This document shows, one piece after another, positions 27,557 through 36,322 of a DNA stretch of 64,000 nt; within the stretch, counting starts at the first letter, position 1; the number at the start of each line of letters is the position of its first letter. This DNA is from Alkalihalobacillus trypoxylicola (GTDB taxonomy: Bacteria > Bacillota > Bacilli > Bacillales > Bacillaceae_D): assembly GCF_001590785.1 (NCBI RefSeq), contig NZ_LTAO01000006.1, positions 18,699 through 82,698 on the forward strand, given 5' to 3'. The translations under genes were made by a program, and so were the position numbers. The notes under the pieces are model-generated. The model did no database searches, was not told where the DNA came from, and saw nothing but the letters and a program-made list of their open reading frames with translations.

Positions 27557-28483
27557 TTAGCTAGTAGGTACAGTATTTTTATCTTGTGCTTTTCTAGCTT
27601 CTGAACGAACTTGTGCTTCGTTTACTTGTTCATCTGCATGATAGGACGAACGAACAAGCGGGCCTGCCTCACAATGACTAAAGCCTTTATTCAAAGCAAT
27701 TTCACGAAGCTCGGCAAATTCATCAGGATGATAATATTTTACAACCTTTAAATGCTTTTTCGTTGGTTGAAGATATTGACCTATTGTCATAATATCTACA
27801 TTGTTCGCTCGTAAATCATCCATTGTCTCCAAGATTTCTTCCTTCGTCTCCCCTAAGCCAACCATTAAACTTGATTTAGTAGGAATATCATCATGCATGT
27901 CCTTTGCTCTTCGCAAGAATTCGAGCGTTCTTTCATAGGTCGCTCTTGCACGAACCCGAGGAGTTAACCTACGAACGGTTTCAATATTGTGATTCATAAT
28001 ATTAGGCCTAGCATCCATTAGAATTTTTAAGCTCTCTTCGTTACCTAGCATATCTGAAGGCAAAACCTCTATCGTACAAAAAGGATTTCTTTTTCGAACA
28101 GCTCGTACCGTTTCAGCAAATACAGCTGCTCCACCGTCCTTTAAGTCGTCTCTTGCAACAGCTGTAATCACGACGTGCTTTAAACCCATTTGTTCAACAG
28201 ATTCCGCAACTCTTTCTGGCTCTTGAAGGTCTAGTTCATTCGGTAATCCGGTTTTTACCGCACAAAAACGACAGGCTCTCGTACATGTATCACCTAAAAT
28301 CATAAAAGTAGCTGTTTTTCGAACTGCCCAGCATTCATGGATATTTGGACATCTTGCTTCTTCACAAACTGTATGTAATTTTTTCTCTCTCATCATTTTC
28401 TTTAAACCAGTATAGGATTCATTCGTATTTAATTTAATTTTTAACCATTCTGGTTTACGAATATGCTCGTCTTTTTTTGCCAA
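27557..28483 (-). CDS. lipA: Lipoyl synthase
   Basis: A 308-residue radical SAM enzyme that inserts two sulfurs into octanoyl groups on lipoyl domains. Both clusters are visible: auxiliary C40, C45, C51 ([12 protein letters not shown]) and radical SAM C67, C71, C74 (CTRACRFC). The RSSYHA motif near the C-terminus carries the serine ligand of the auxiliary cluster. The client GcvH is encoded at 51.0 kb in this window. Divergent from lytH as in B. subtilis. Confidence 0.96.
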   Translation of the reverse strand: MAKKDEHIRKPEWLKIKLNTNESYTGLKKMMREKKLHTVCEEARCPNIHECWAVRKTATFMILGDTCTRACRFCAVKTGLPNELDLQEPERVAESVEQMGLKHVVITAVARDDLKDGGAAVFAETVRAVRKRNPFCTIEVLPSDMLGNEESLKILMDARPNIMNHNIETVRRLTPRVRARATYERTLEFLRRAKDMHDDIPTKSSLMVGLGETKEEILETMDDLRANNVDIMTIGQYLQPTKKHLKVVKYYHPDEFAELREIALNKGFSHCEAGPLVRSSYHADEQVNEAQVRSEARKAQDKNTVPTS

Positions 28484-28680
28484 TGTAACTCACCATCCAA
28501 TTTTAGCTGAATTATTTCTTTAAATTTTCCATTACCTTCTACTTTATCACGAATTAAAGAAAACAACCAACAGTTCTGAAAACATTTCCAATACTTCACT
28601 GCCATTTTTTTACGTAATTAAAACCATACTAATGAATGAACAAATTGAGGAGAAAAATTGTCTGAAAGGAGTTATGTAAA

Positions 28681-29688
28681 TTGAACAAGATTATAGCACC
28701 TATCACCTTTCTTCTACTCCTAATCACGCTAGTACCGATGGAGACTTTGGCTGCTGAAGAAGAGTTAACCATCGAACAAAAAGATGAACAGCGATTAATT
28801 CTTTATAAAAGAGCTGAAGCTTTAACAAACATTCCTTGGTACTACTTAGCAGCCGTTGATACATATGAACGGGGTCTAAGAAGAGTAGTAAAGGATCGAC
28901 CGAGAGAAGAGGGCCTCATATCTATCTTCTTCACACCTTCACAATGGGCGGGCCCTTTGAATCCTGATTTAGAGGATGTTGACCCATTATCCATTAGTTT
29001 ATTTGGCGGACTCGGTCTTGATGGAAATGGAGATAATGAAGCCGATCGAAATCAAGATGAAGATGTGTTATTTACTTTTGCTCGTTATTTAGAAAAGTAT
29101 GGTTTTAATGATGAAGACTTTAAAATTGCTCTTTGGGATTATTATCAAAGAGAGCAAACCGTATCTATCATAAATGGACATGCTAACCTTTACAAAAATT
29201 ATAAGCACCTTGCCCTCCATGAGCATGCATTTCCTTTACCATTAAGAGCTAACTATAGTTATCGAAATACATGGGGGGATAGGCGAGGCTGGGGAGGTAG
29301 AAGAATTCATGAAGGGACGGATATCTTTGCTGGTTATAATGTACCGGTTCGCGCCACCTCCTATGGAGTGATAGAAATAAAGGGTTGGAATATTTACGGT
29401 GGCTGGAGAATTGGCATCCGTGACCTTGATAATATTTACCACTATTACGCTCATTTAAGCGGCTTTGAAAAAGGGATAGAAGAAGGAGAGATTGTTGAGC
29501 CAGGACAAGTGATTGGTTATGTAGGAAGCTCCGGCTATGGAAAACCTGGAACCCAAGGTAAATTCCCTCCCCATCTTCATTATGGTATGTATCGGGATAA
29601 TGGATATACCGAATGGTCTTTCGATCCATTTCCTTCTTTAAAATCTTGGGAAAGAAAAGGATTTCAGCAATTAAAGAAGCAATCATAA
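28681..29688 (+). CDS. lytH: LytH-like sporulation L-Ala--D-Glu endopeptidase (M23)
   Basis: A 335-residue exported peptidase. Signal or anchor at about 1-24 (ending ETLAAEEE), a middle domain, and a C-terminal M23 zinc peptidase: H210 and D214 (RIHEGTD), H298 and H300 (PPHLHYG). B. subtilis LytH (YunA) trims cortex peptides to single L-Ala during sporulation. Start is TTG at 28681 with AAAGGAG nine bases upstream. Confidence 0.9.
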   Translation: MNKIIAPITFLLLLITLVPMETLAAEEELTIEQKDEQRLILYKRAEALTNIPWYYLAAVDTYERGLRRVVKDRPREEGLISIFFTPSQWAGPLNPDLEDVDPLSISLFGGLGLDGNGDNEADRNQDEDVLFTFARYLEKYGFNDEDFKIALWDYYQREQTVSIINGHANLYKNYKHLALHEHAFPLPLRANYSYRNTWGDRRGWGGRRIHEGTDIFAGYNVPVRATSYGVIEIKGWNIYGGWRIGIRDLDNIYHYYAHLSGFEKGIEEGEIVEPGQVIGYVGSSGYGKPGTQGKFPPHLHYGMYRDNGYTEWSFDPFPSLKSWERKGFQQLKKQS

Positions 29689-29807
29689 ATCCGAAAAGGT
29701 CATCAGCAGTTTTTTAACAAAAAATAAGAGAGTGGGAAAAAAAGAGATTTTTAAATAGCTCATGAAGCGGACTTGAGAATAATCTGTAATAGGATACAAA
29801 CTGAAAT

Positions 29808-29960
29808 AACGATTAAAGAAGCCTCCTTCTTGGTAAAAGAAGGAGGCTTCTTCACTTAAGCTAACGGACACAAAGCAGCACACCACCGGACTTAGGGGAG
29901 TGAACAGCCGGGTACCTAAACATGTGTGGAATTCTTCACCCATGCACATTGTACTAGCCT
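29808..29960 (-). repeat. Dispersed intergenic element, family R2, copy c (short form)
   Basis: On the minus strand it shares GTTCACTCCCCTAAG and GTCCGGTGG with the copy at 46.9 kb, then jumps to TTAGCTTAAGTGAAG and a hairpin GAAGCCTCCTTCTT...AAGAAGGAGGCTTC. The middle block is missing. It lies between lytH and metS; nothing else was seen in 29689-30036. Confidence 0.6.
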
Positions 29961-30036
29961 CTTTTATAATTCATTGAACATCCACAACCACATGCGCGAG
30001 TCGATTTTATCTTTCAATCCATTTAGTTTCAATTCC

Positions 30037-30162
30037 TTACATTTGTGATTCTGTTTTTTTCTTTTTTTTGCTTACACGCACTGCATTTAAGATGCTTAAT
30101 AGCATTCCTCCCCAGAGAATAACCATTCCTAACACCATAATAACAATTGCACTTGTACTCAT
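30037..30162 (-). CDS. Methionine/alanine importer small subunit (MetS type)
   Basis: A 41-residue single-span membrane protein, MSTSAIVIMVLGMVILWGGM at the N-terminus followed by hydrophobic residues and a lysine-rich tail (KKKKK). It begins two bases after the stop of the NSS transporter, with GGGGG of the transporter's last codons as ribosome-binding site, so it is translationally coupled. This arrangement matches Corynebacterium MetP-MetS, where the small subunit is needed for transport. It is too short for usual gene finders. Confidence 0.82.
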   Translation of the reverse strand: MSTSAIVIMVLGMVILWGGMLLSILNAVRVSKKKKKTESQM

Positions 30163-30164
30163 TT

Positions 30165-31667
30165 TTAGTTACCCCCTTCATCTAAAGATTTTTGCGGGTC
30201 TTTTTTCCATTTTTTCAATGAGAAGAGAATACCAACTACTAATACACCTAATGCAACTGCCCAACCAGCACTTAATAGAAAAGAAAGTGGATACTCTGCG
30301 TAATTGTTTCGGAAATTCAATATGAAGTTTTGGATCATCATATATCCTAAAATGACAGGCGTAACGACTCCCAAACAAATTCTCCACCAAATACCAATTT
30401 TAAAATCCGACATTGAATTCGTATGTTTCTGTAAATCAGGTAACTTCTTCAAGAACCAAGCTACAACGATAACCGATACAAGACCAGCCACCGCTATCCC
30501 AAATTGATTAACAAAATAATCAACCGTGTCTAATAAGAATAGCCCACCTTGTGTTGCATATAACAAGGACACTAGTGCTGATAATCCCCCTCCAAAAATA
30601 ACCGCTTTCGTACGGCTTACTTTAAATTTATCTTGAATACCAGCAATATAGGTTTCAATAATGGATATGAGTGATGTGATACCTGCCATCACTAATGATC
30701 CAAAGAAGAGAACTCCAAAGAATCCGTTAAATCCCGGAAAGCTATTGATAATTTCAGGGAACACGACGAAAGCTAAAGTAATTCCGGCATTGGCTACTTC
30801 ATCGACACTCACACCTGCCTGAGTAGCCATAAAGCCTAGAGCTGCAAATACGCCAATACCTGCCAACAGCTCAAAGCTAGAGTTGGAAAAACCGGTAATA
30901 AACGCATTATTGTTAATATCCGATTTCTTCGGTAAATAGCTCGAATACGTAATCATAATCGCAAAGCCTACCGATAAACTGAAGAAGATATGACCATAGG
31001 CGGCGATCCAAACACTAGGGTCCTTCATTTTCTCCCAATCTGGATTGAAAAAGCTTTCTAATCCAAGTGCTGCTCCTTCTAATGTTAAGGCTCTAATCAC
31101 CAATGTTAAAAACATAATAAGTAATATCGGTAAACAAATTCGATTGGCTAATTCTATTCCTCTTTTAATTCCTTTAAACATAATAAGTAAAGTAACGACC
31201 CAAATAATCACCAGTGGTATTAACACATTAGGTACTAAGCTACCAAACTCACCGGGATTGCTTATTTGTAAATAACTTTCCTGCAAAAATTGCTCTGGAT
31301 TATTTCCCCAAGAAAGTCTGATTGAGAAAAAGGTATAAGCAATTGCCCATGCGATGATGACCGCATAAAATGTTGATATAACAAACGAAATGGCAACCTG
31401 CCACCAACCGATCCATTCTGCTTTTTTATTTAACCGTGCATATGTTAAGGGTGCTGAACCTCGGTATTTTTGTCCAAGAGTAAACTCCATTATGAGTAAC
31501 GGAATCCCCGCTGTTAATAGGGCAAATAAATAAGGTAAAAAGAAGGCACCTCCACCATTTTCATAAGCAACATAAGGGAACCTCCAAATATTACCTAGCC
31601 CAACTGCTGAACCGATGGCTGCTAATATAAACCCCGCTCTTGTCCCCCATTGTTCTCTTTCAGTCAT
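30165..31667 (-). CDS. NSS-family sodium-dependent amino acid transporter (MetP type)
   Basis: A 500-residue neurotransmitter:sodium symporter family protein. The N-terminal signature WGTRAGFILAAIGSAVGLGNIWRFPY (about 6-31) forms part of the sodium and substrate sites. Eleven to twelve hydrophobic spans are visible. The start ATG at 31667 follows GAGAGGAG; nine upstream residues in the longer frame lack a site. With the small partner behind it, methionine or alanine uptake is the best guess, but NSS substrates cannot be read from sequence. Confidence 0.88.
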   Translation of the reverse strand: MTEREQWGTRAGFILAAIGSAVGLGNIWRFPYVAYENGGGAFFLPYLFALLTAGIPLLIMEFTLGQKYRGSAPLTYARLNKKAEWIGWWQVAISFVISTFYAVIIAWAIAYTFFSIRLSWGNNPEQFLQESYLQISNPGEFGSLVPNVLIPLVIIWVVTLLIMFKGIKRGIELANRICLPILLIMFLTLVIRALTLEGAALGLESFFNPDWEKMKDPSVWIAAYGHIFFSLSVGFAIMITYSSYLPKKSDINNNAFITGFSNSSFELLAGIGVFAALGFMATQAGVSVDEVANAGITLAFVVFPEIINSFPGFNGFFGVLFFGSLVMAGITSLISIIETYIAGIQDKFKVSRTKAVIFGGGLSALVSLLYATQGGLFLLDTVDYFVNQFGIAVAGLVSVIVVAWFLKKLPDLQKHTNSMSDFKIGIWWRICLGVVTPVILGYMMIQNFILNFRNNYAEYPLSFLLSAGWAVALGVLVVGILFSLKKWKKDPQKSLDEGGN

Positions 31668-31980
31668 TCTATTTCTCCTCTCCACTTCCAACAAATGTTA
31701 TTGCTAAAAACTAAAAATTTTATTTCTAAATAATCAGAAAATAAAAAACCCTAGTAATAGTATCTCTTTATTTCAGAGTTTTAATAAATTTGTTCGATTA
31801 TTCAATATTTGATTATAATAATAAACTCTTTGTCATTTGTCAAAATGAAGGATTTACCAGCTACTAAATGAGATAAATGTCCTACTTTAATCCAAAAACA
31901 AAAAGGCCTGTCATAAAGCCTCATTAAGAGGTTTTGACAAGCCCTTCCAGGAGTTTTTTACTACCTTTCAAATTATATGG
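31668..31980. other. Spacer between the NSS transporter and the NhaC-family gene
   Basis: About 310 bp. It holds the terminator of the NhaC-family gene (31900-31947) and the AT-rich 5' region of the NSS gene. No other feature recognised. Confidence 0.4.
31900..31947 (-). terminator. Terminator after the NhaC-family gene
   Basis: On the minus strand GGCTTGTCAAAACCTC pairs with GAGGCTTTATGACAGGCC with small bulges, then TTTTTG. Confidence 0.78.
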
Positions 31981-33519
31981 CTATTCCACAATTTGAACGA
32001 TTTTTTTTATCACAAAAAAAGTAATTAGGAAAATAACAAAGACTGCTAATAAAGATATCCATATCTCTTTCGTTATCCCTAAAATGATAAAGCCTACTAA
32101 TGATATGACTGCCGTGACTATTGCATATGGCATCTGTGTAATAACATGATCAATATGATGACTTCCAGCTCCAGCAGCTGAAAGAATCGTAGTATCAGAT
32201 ATCGGAGATACGTGGTCTCCAAAAATGGCTCCTGCTAAAACGGCAGCAAGCATTGGAAGCATTAAAGTCACATCAATCGTTGCTGCCATTTCACCCGCAA
32301 TTGGGAGCAATAAACCAAATGTTCCCCAAGAAGTACCCGTTGATAAGGCCGTGAAACAGGCAATCGCAAAGATAATCGCCGGTAATAGCATTGGAGGAAC
32401 TGTTCCATCAACAAGAGAGGCTAAAAATTGCCCTGTACCTATATCTGATATAATTTCGATGATAATCCAAGCCAAAATTAATATATAGATTGCAGGAAGC
32501 ATTGATTTAATTCCTGCCCAAATCGCAAAAAACTTCTGAGGATTATTTGGTTTAATTACATTTAAAATCAAAGCCATTCCAACCCCTAATAGGCCACCAA
32601 TTACTAATGAACCAGCTATATCTGCCTCACCAAAAATGTCTATTAAAGAGCTGCTTTGGGCTACACTTAATCCTGTCACAACCATTGCCACAATCGTTCC
32701 AACAACTAACGCTAGTATAGGAAGAACTAAATCGTATACTCTTCCTTCACTATGACTTTTCACTTGTTCATCTACTCCAGGAACTTCGCCCGATTTAGGG
32801 TCCGTTAATACACCTTTTTCGATCGCTAGCTTTTCATGTCTCTTCATTGGTCCAAAATCAACCTTAAATAAAGCAACAGCAATCATAAAACAAATCGCTA
32901 TAAGAGCATAATAATTCATAGGAATTATGAGTAAAAATGCCTCTAATGGTTGATATTGCATAACACCATGTGTAACTAAGATTCCACCAATAATCGAAAT
33001 GATATAAGCTCCCCAACTTGAAATAGGAGCAATTACACACATAGGAGCAGCAGTCGTATCTACAAGATAAGCTAGCTTTGCTCGAGATACACGGTGCTTA
33101 TCTGAAATCGGTCTACTTATATTCCCAACCGTTAAACTGTTGAAATAGTCATCGATAAAAATGATAAAGCCTAGGAAAATAGTAAACATTTGTGCGCCTA
33201 TGCGCGTTTTAATCCGCTTCATTGCCCATTCAGCAAAAGCAAGACTCCCACCAGATTTCGTAATTAACGAAGCCATTATACCAAGTAATACTAGAAAAAT
33301 AAGAATATAAAATTCCCAATCATTAATGCCTTCCTCGCTATAAAACAAGCCAGTAAAAATACCTAAAATCTGCATAAAGCTATCGATAGGATTAAAGCCA
33401 TTTAGCATTAAAGCACCAATGAGGATACTTATACCTAAAGATAGTAATACCTTTCTTGTTAAAAGCACTAACAATAATGCTAACAATGGTGGTATTAGTG
33501 AATACATTGTACCTTCCAA
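31981..33519 (-). CDS. NhaC-family carrier under lysine riboswitch control (candidate lysine transporter, LysW type)
   Basis: A 512-residue polytopic membrane protein of the NhaC superfamily with about 11-12 hydrophobic spans and conserved-looking helices such as FIDDYFNSLTVGN and FGDHVSPISDTTILSAAGAG. By sequence alone it would be called a Na+/H+ antiporter. The lysine riboswitch directly upstream argues that it carries lysine, as proposed for NhaC-like LysW proteins in other Firmicutes. Start is TTG at 33519 after GGGGAGGA; the ATG four codons on is the alternative. Confidence 0.85.
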   Translation of the reverse strand: MEGTMYSLIPPLLALLLVLLTRKVLLSLGISILIGALMLNGFNPIDSFMQILGIFTGLFYSEEGINDWEFYILIFLVLLGIMASLITKSGGSLAFAEWAMKRIKTRIGAQMFTIFLGFIIFIDDYFNSLTVGNISRPISDKHRVSRAKLAYLVDTTAAPMCVIAPISSWGAYIISIIGGILVTHGVMQYQPLEAFLLIIPMNYYALIAICFMIAVALFKVDFGPMKRHEKLAIEKGVLTDPKSGEVPGVDEQVKSHSEGRVYDLVLPILALVVGTIVAMVVTGLSVAQSSSLIDIFGEADIAGSLVIGGLLGVGMALILNVIKPNNPQKFFAIWAGIKSMLPAIYILILAWIIIEIISDIGTGQFLASLVDGTVPPMLLPAIIFAIACFTALSTGTSWGTFGLLLPIAGEMAATIDVTLMLPMLAAVLAGAIFGDHVSPISDTTILSAAGAGSHHIDHVITQMPYAIVTAVISLVGFIILGITKEIWISLLAVFVIFLITFFVIKKIVQIVE

Positions 33520-33562
33520 ATTAAATTCCTCCCCCTCTTTTGTCTGAAGAAGATCAACCAAG

Positions 33563-33815
33563 AAAAAAAAACAATAATGGTAACCATTATTGTTTTATAT
33601 CAAAGGTTATCCCCATCTTCAGTAGTAGTTCTCCACGATGACTTGCATCGTGACAGTTCAACATTTATTCAATGCTGTCCCAGCAAAAGCGAATGTGACA
33701 ATTCTCTTTCACTTCGGCGGATTTACCTTTTAGCTTCGATCATCGATGTCATTCTCCCAAAGCCTACTCATTGCCTCCGCGCCTCTACCTCACCTATTTG
33801 ATGAGGCATTACTAT
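33563..33815 (-). promoter_or_regulatory. Lysine riboswitch (L-box) with terminator
   Basis: Read on the minus strand it carries the conserved L-box blocks in order: GAGGTAGAGGCGCG, GAGTAGGCTTTGGGAG, CCGCCGAAGTGAA, TTGCTGGGACAGC. These are followed by a terminator hairpin AACAATAATGG/CCATTATTGTT with a run of nine T at 33563-33596. The gene start is 44 bases further on. Lysine binding should favour the terminator and switch off the NhaC-family carrier. Confidence 0.92.
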
Positions 33816-33889
33816 TCATTTGTCAAAATCTATACTAAAATAGTATATCAAAAGGATGAGCTCACATCAACTGCTATTCCTTACCATCT

Positions 33890-34375
33890 TTACATTCTTT
33901 CATATACTAAAAACTCATGGTGATAATGGTTTTTTTCATCCACTATACCTTCCGTTTTCTCAACAAGCTTCCACTCTTCCCAAGGCCAATTATCCGGAAA
34001 ATAAGTATCTCCATTAAAGGTCTCTTTAATTTTTGTTATATACATTTTTTCAACTACCTCGTGAAAGAGCTGAAAAACGTTGGCTCCACCTATTACAAAG
34101 GTTTCTTGTTCATCTGCTGTTGCTCTCAATACATCCTCGATTGAATGAAAAACCTCACAGCCTTCAGCTTTATAGGAGGAATCTCTCGTTAAAATGATAT
34201 TTCTTCTTTTCGGCAATGGTCTTCCTAATGACTCAAATGTCTTTCTACCCATTACAACCGTTGAACCCGAAGTGACTTTCTTAAAATATTGTAAATCATT
34301 AGGTAGATACCAAGGCATATCATTATCTTTACCTAGTAATAAATTTTCATCGGCAGCAAATATATAGGAAATCAT
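33890..34375 (-). CDS. dfrA: Dihydrofolate reductase
   Basis: A 161-residue NADPH-dependent enzyme regenerating tetrahydrofolate. [22 protein letters not shown] (about 14-35) gives the substrate pocket with the acidic residue D27-type, [18 protein letters not shown] the NADPH loop, and VIGGANVF the second nucleotide contact. The ATG overlaps the thyA stop by 4 nt, the usual thyA-dfrA coupling. Confidence 0.95.
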   Translation of the reverse strand: MISYIFAADENLLLGKDNDMPWYLPNDLQYFKKVTSGSTVVMGRKTFESLGRPLPKRRNIILTRDSSYKAEGCEVFHSIEDVLRATADEQETFVIGGANVFQLFHEVVEKMYITKIKETFNGDTYFPDNWPWEEWKLVEKTEGIVDEKNHYHHEFLVYERM

Positions 34376-35166
34376 ACTGAAACCTCTCCTTTTATATGAG
34401 GATCAGGATTATAATCAACTAATTCAAAATCATCAATAGTAAAATCAAAAATAGATTCAACATCACGGTTGATTTTCATTTCAGGCAAACTTTTCGGTTC
34501 TCTTGTTAGTTGAAGCTGAACCTGCTCGTAATGATTCGAATAAATATGAGCATCTCCGAATGTATGCACAAATTCACCTGGCTCTAAATCCGTTACTTGA
34601 GCAATCATCATAGTTAAAAGAGCGTATGAGGCAATATTAAAAGGCACTCCTAAAAAGATGTCCGCACTTCTTTGATAAAGCTGGCATGATAGCTTTCCTT
34701 CACTGACGTAAAATTGAAAGAGACAATGACAAGGAGCAAGAGCCATTTCATCAATTTCTGCTACATTCCAAGCATTAACGATTAATCTTCTTGAATTGGG
34801 GTTCTGTTTAATTTGCTCAATCACATCACTTATCTGGTCTATCGTTTTACCATTTGCTCCTTCCCATGAGCGCCATTGTTTCCCATACACAGGACCTAGC
34901 TCTCCATTTTCATCCGCCCACTCATTCCAAATTCTCACATTATGATTTTTTAAGTACTCAATATTGGTTTCTCCCTTTAGAAACCATAATAATTCGTGAA
35001 TAATAGATCGTAAATGTAGTTTTTTGGTCGTTAGCACAGGAAATCCATCGGCTAAATTAAAGCGCATCTGATAACCAAATACACTCTTCGTTCCGGTGCC
35101 TGTTCGATCACCTTTCTCCATACCAGTTGACATCACATGCTTACAAAGCTCTAAATATTGCTTCAA
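34372..35166 (-). CDS. thyA: Thymidylate synthase
   Basis: A 264-residue enzyme methylating dUMP with methylene-tetrahydrofolate. Catalytic cysteine C146 in [10 protein letters not shown], folate and dUMP contacts in [17 protein letters not shown] and GDAHIYSNH. Start chosen at TTG 35166 because AAAGGAG is eight bases upstream and the product is then 264 residues, like other ThyA proteins; the earlier GTG overlaps the site. The product dihydrofolate is recycled by the next gene, dfrA. Confidence 0.95.
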   Translation of the reverse strand: MKQYLELCKHVMSTGMEKGDRTGTGTKSVFGYQMRFNLADGFPVLTTKKLHLRSIIHELLWFLKGETNIEYLKNHNVRIWNEWADENGELGPVYGKQWRSWEGANGKTIDQISDVIEQIKQNPNSRRLIVNAWNVAEIDEMALAPCHCLFQFYVSEGKLSCQLYQRSADIFLGVPFNIASYALLTMMIAQVTDLEPGEFVHTFGDAHIYSNHYEQVQLQLTREPKSLPEMKINRDVESIFDFTIDDFELVDYNPDPHIKGEVSV

Positions 35167-35539
35167 TTTCAACACTCCTTTATATTTCCTAAAAAACTAG
35201 ATTATATTTTAGTTTTATCCTGTTGCGTTAAGTAATATCTCCTGCATTTTAGGCCTCAACAATAAATCCTTGATGAGATTAAACCAACCCCTAATAAAAA
35301 GCTGAGAGATAGTAAAATAGATTCTTAAACATTATTAAAAAACTCATCTTCTATGTCATTATAAAGATACAAGCTATTAAAAGCTATTATCTATTTTGAC
35401 ATAAAAAAAGAATACTAGGAAGATCTCTAGAATTGGTATTTTTTGAAAGAATTCCACTGAGTGAAGGCTCCATTCCTTTAAATATATGAACATATTGCTT
35501 TAAAGTAAACTATTGTATAATTTGTTAATTCGATTACTT
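35167..35539. other. Spacer upstream of thyA
   Basis: AT-rich, about 370 bp between thyA and the hairpin array. No gene or known regulatory element recognised. Confidence 0.4.
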
Positions 35540-35860
35540 TCTTTTGAACGTTTCAGTGCTGTGGCTGTCATTTTGGGCTAAATGACAGCTTCCTTCCGAC
35601 TGCTATTTGTCGAATTTTCTTTAGACGGGTGAATAGGATGCTTACCTGTTAAACCTAGTGCTTTTACTCCTACTGCAGTTGGAACAGTTCTACCTCATTC
35701 GACCGCTTTCCTGGTTCCGGCGCTTTTTCGGGTGAATAGACTGCTTTCTTTCGACCAACTAATCCAGCAACTTTTCCGGTGAATAGAACCTCCCCTTTTG
35801 ACCTTCTTCACTAATTCTGCAGCTATTTCTTCTAATTGAGCTTTCTTTACAAAACGACTG
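35540..35860. repeat. Array of degenerate ~50-bp hairpin units (array A)
   Basis: About five diverged units, each an imperfect hairpin with the pattern GGTGAATAGAAC...TTTTGACC followed by about 25 pyrimidine-rich bases (clear examples at about 35627, 35730 and 35785). The same pattern occurs in array B at 50.4 kb. No coding frame is conserved. Confidence 0.6.
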
Positions 35861-35867
35861 TTTATAC

Positions 35868-35930
35868 AAAAAAACCATTGTGAGAATTAGACTACATAGA
35901 AAAAGTCTACTCACAATGGATAATTTTTTT
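35868..35930 (-). terminator. Terminator after yunC
   Basis: CCATTGTGAG and CTCACAATGG (minus strand order the same, palindromic) enclose a second stem AGACT/AGTCT; a T run follows on the minus strand (TTTTTTTG). Confidence 0.8.
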
Positions 35931-35932
35931 AT

Positions 35933-36244
35933 TTAAGTAGTATACTTCATTTTTAAAAGGGCGTCTTTTCCCTTCATGCCCACTTTTATTCCGAGGCTTT
36001 CGGCTTCTAATGTAACGGATTCTAGCGGGGCTTCTAATAGCTGCTCAATCGTTCGAACACCTACAGCTCTAGCCGCAACGATTTTCCGTTCTTTTAATTT
36101 TTCGTTTAAAAGCGCAACATCTAGTGCTCCACACATAATATAGCCTGTTTCATTCGTTACAGCCATAAAATTAGTCTTAGGTAGCTTTAATGTAATGGCT
36201 AAGAATGTCTCTCCCTCAATGGTAATTGGATTCATCTCTAACAA
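35933..36244 (-). CDS. yunC: YunC family protein (DUF1805)
   Basis: A 103-residue protein nearly identical in its core to B. subtilis YunC: GYIMCGALDVALLNEKLKER and AVGVRTIEQLLEAPLESVT, with GIKVGMKGKDALLK at the end. Function unknown. TTG at 36244 is chosen because AGGAGGG lies seven bases upstream; the ATG at codon 4 would be too far. First of yunC-yunD-yunF, which run the same way. Confidence 0.9.
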   Translation of the reverse strand: MLEMNPITIEGETFLAITLKLPKTNFMAVTNETGYIMCGALDVALLNEKLKERKIVAARAVGVRTIEQLLEAPLESVTLEAESLGIKVGMKGKDALLKMKYTT

Positions 36245-36322
36245 AATAATCCCTCCTGTCCCGTTAGCAAGTCAACTATTCCTTACTAAGTTATGAGAGG
36301 ACTAGGAAGGTCGTGAATAGAT

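Noticed and set aside
29683..29949. 88-codon frame between lytH and metS
   Set aside because: It runs through the R2 element and its hairpin; no start signal.
35540..35860. CRISPR array
   Set aside because: Units are diverged hairpins with similar spacers and no exact direct repeats; no cas genes in the window.
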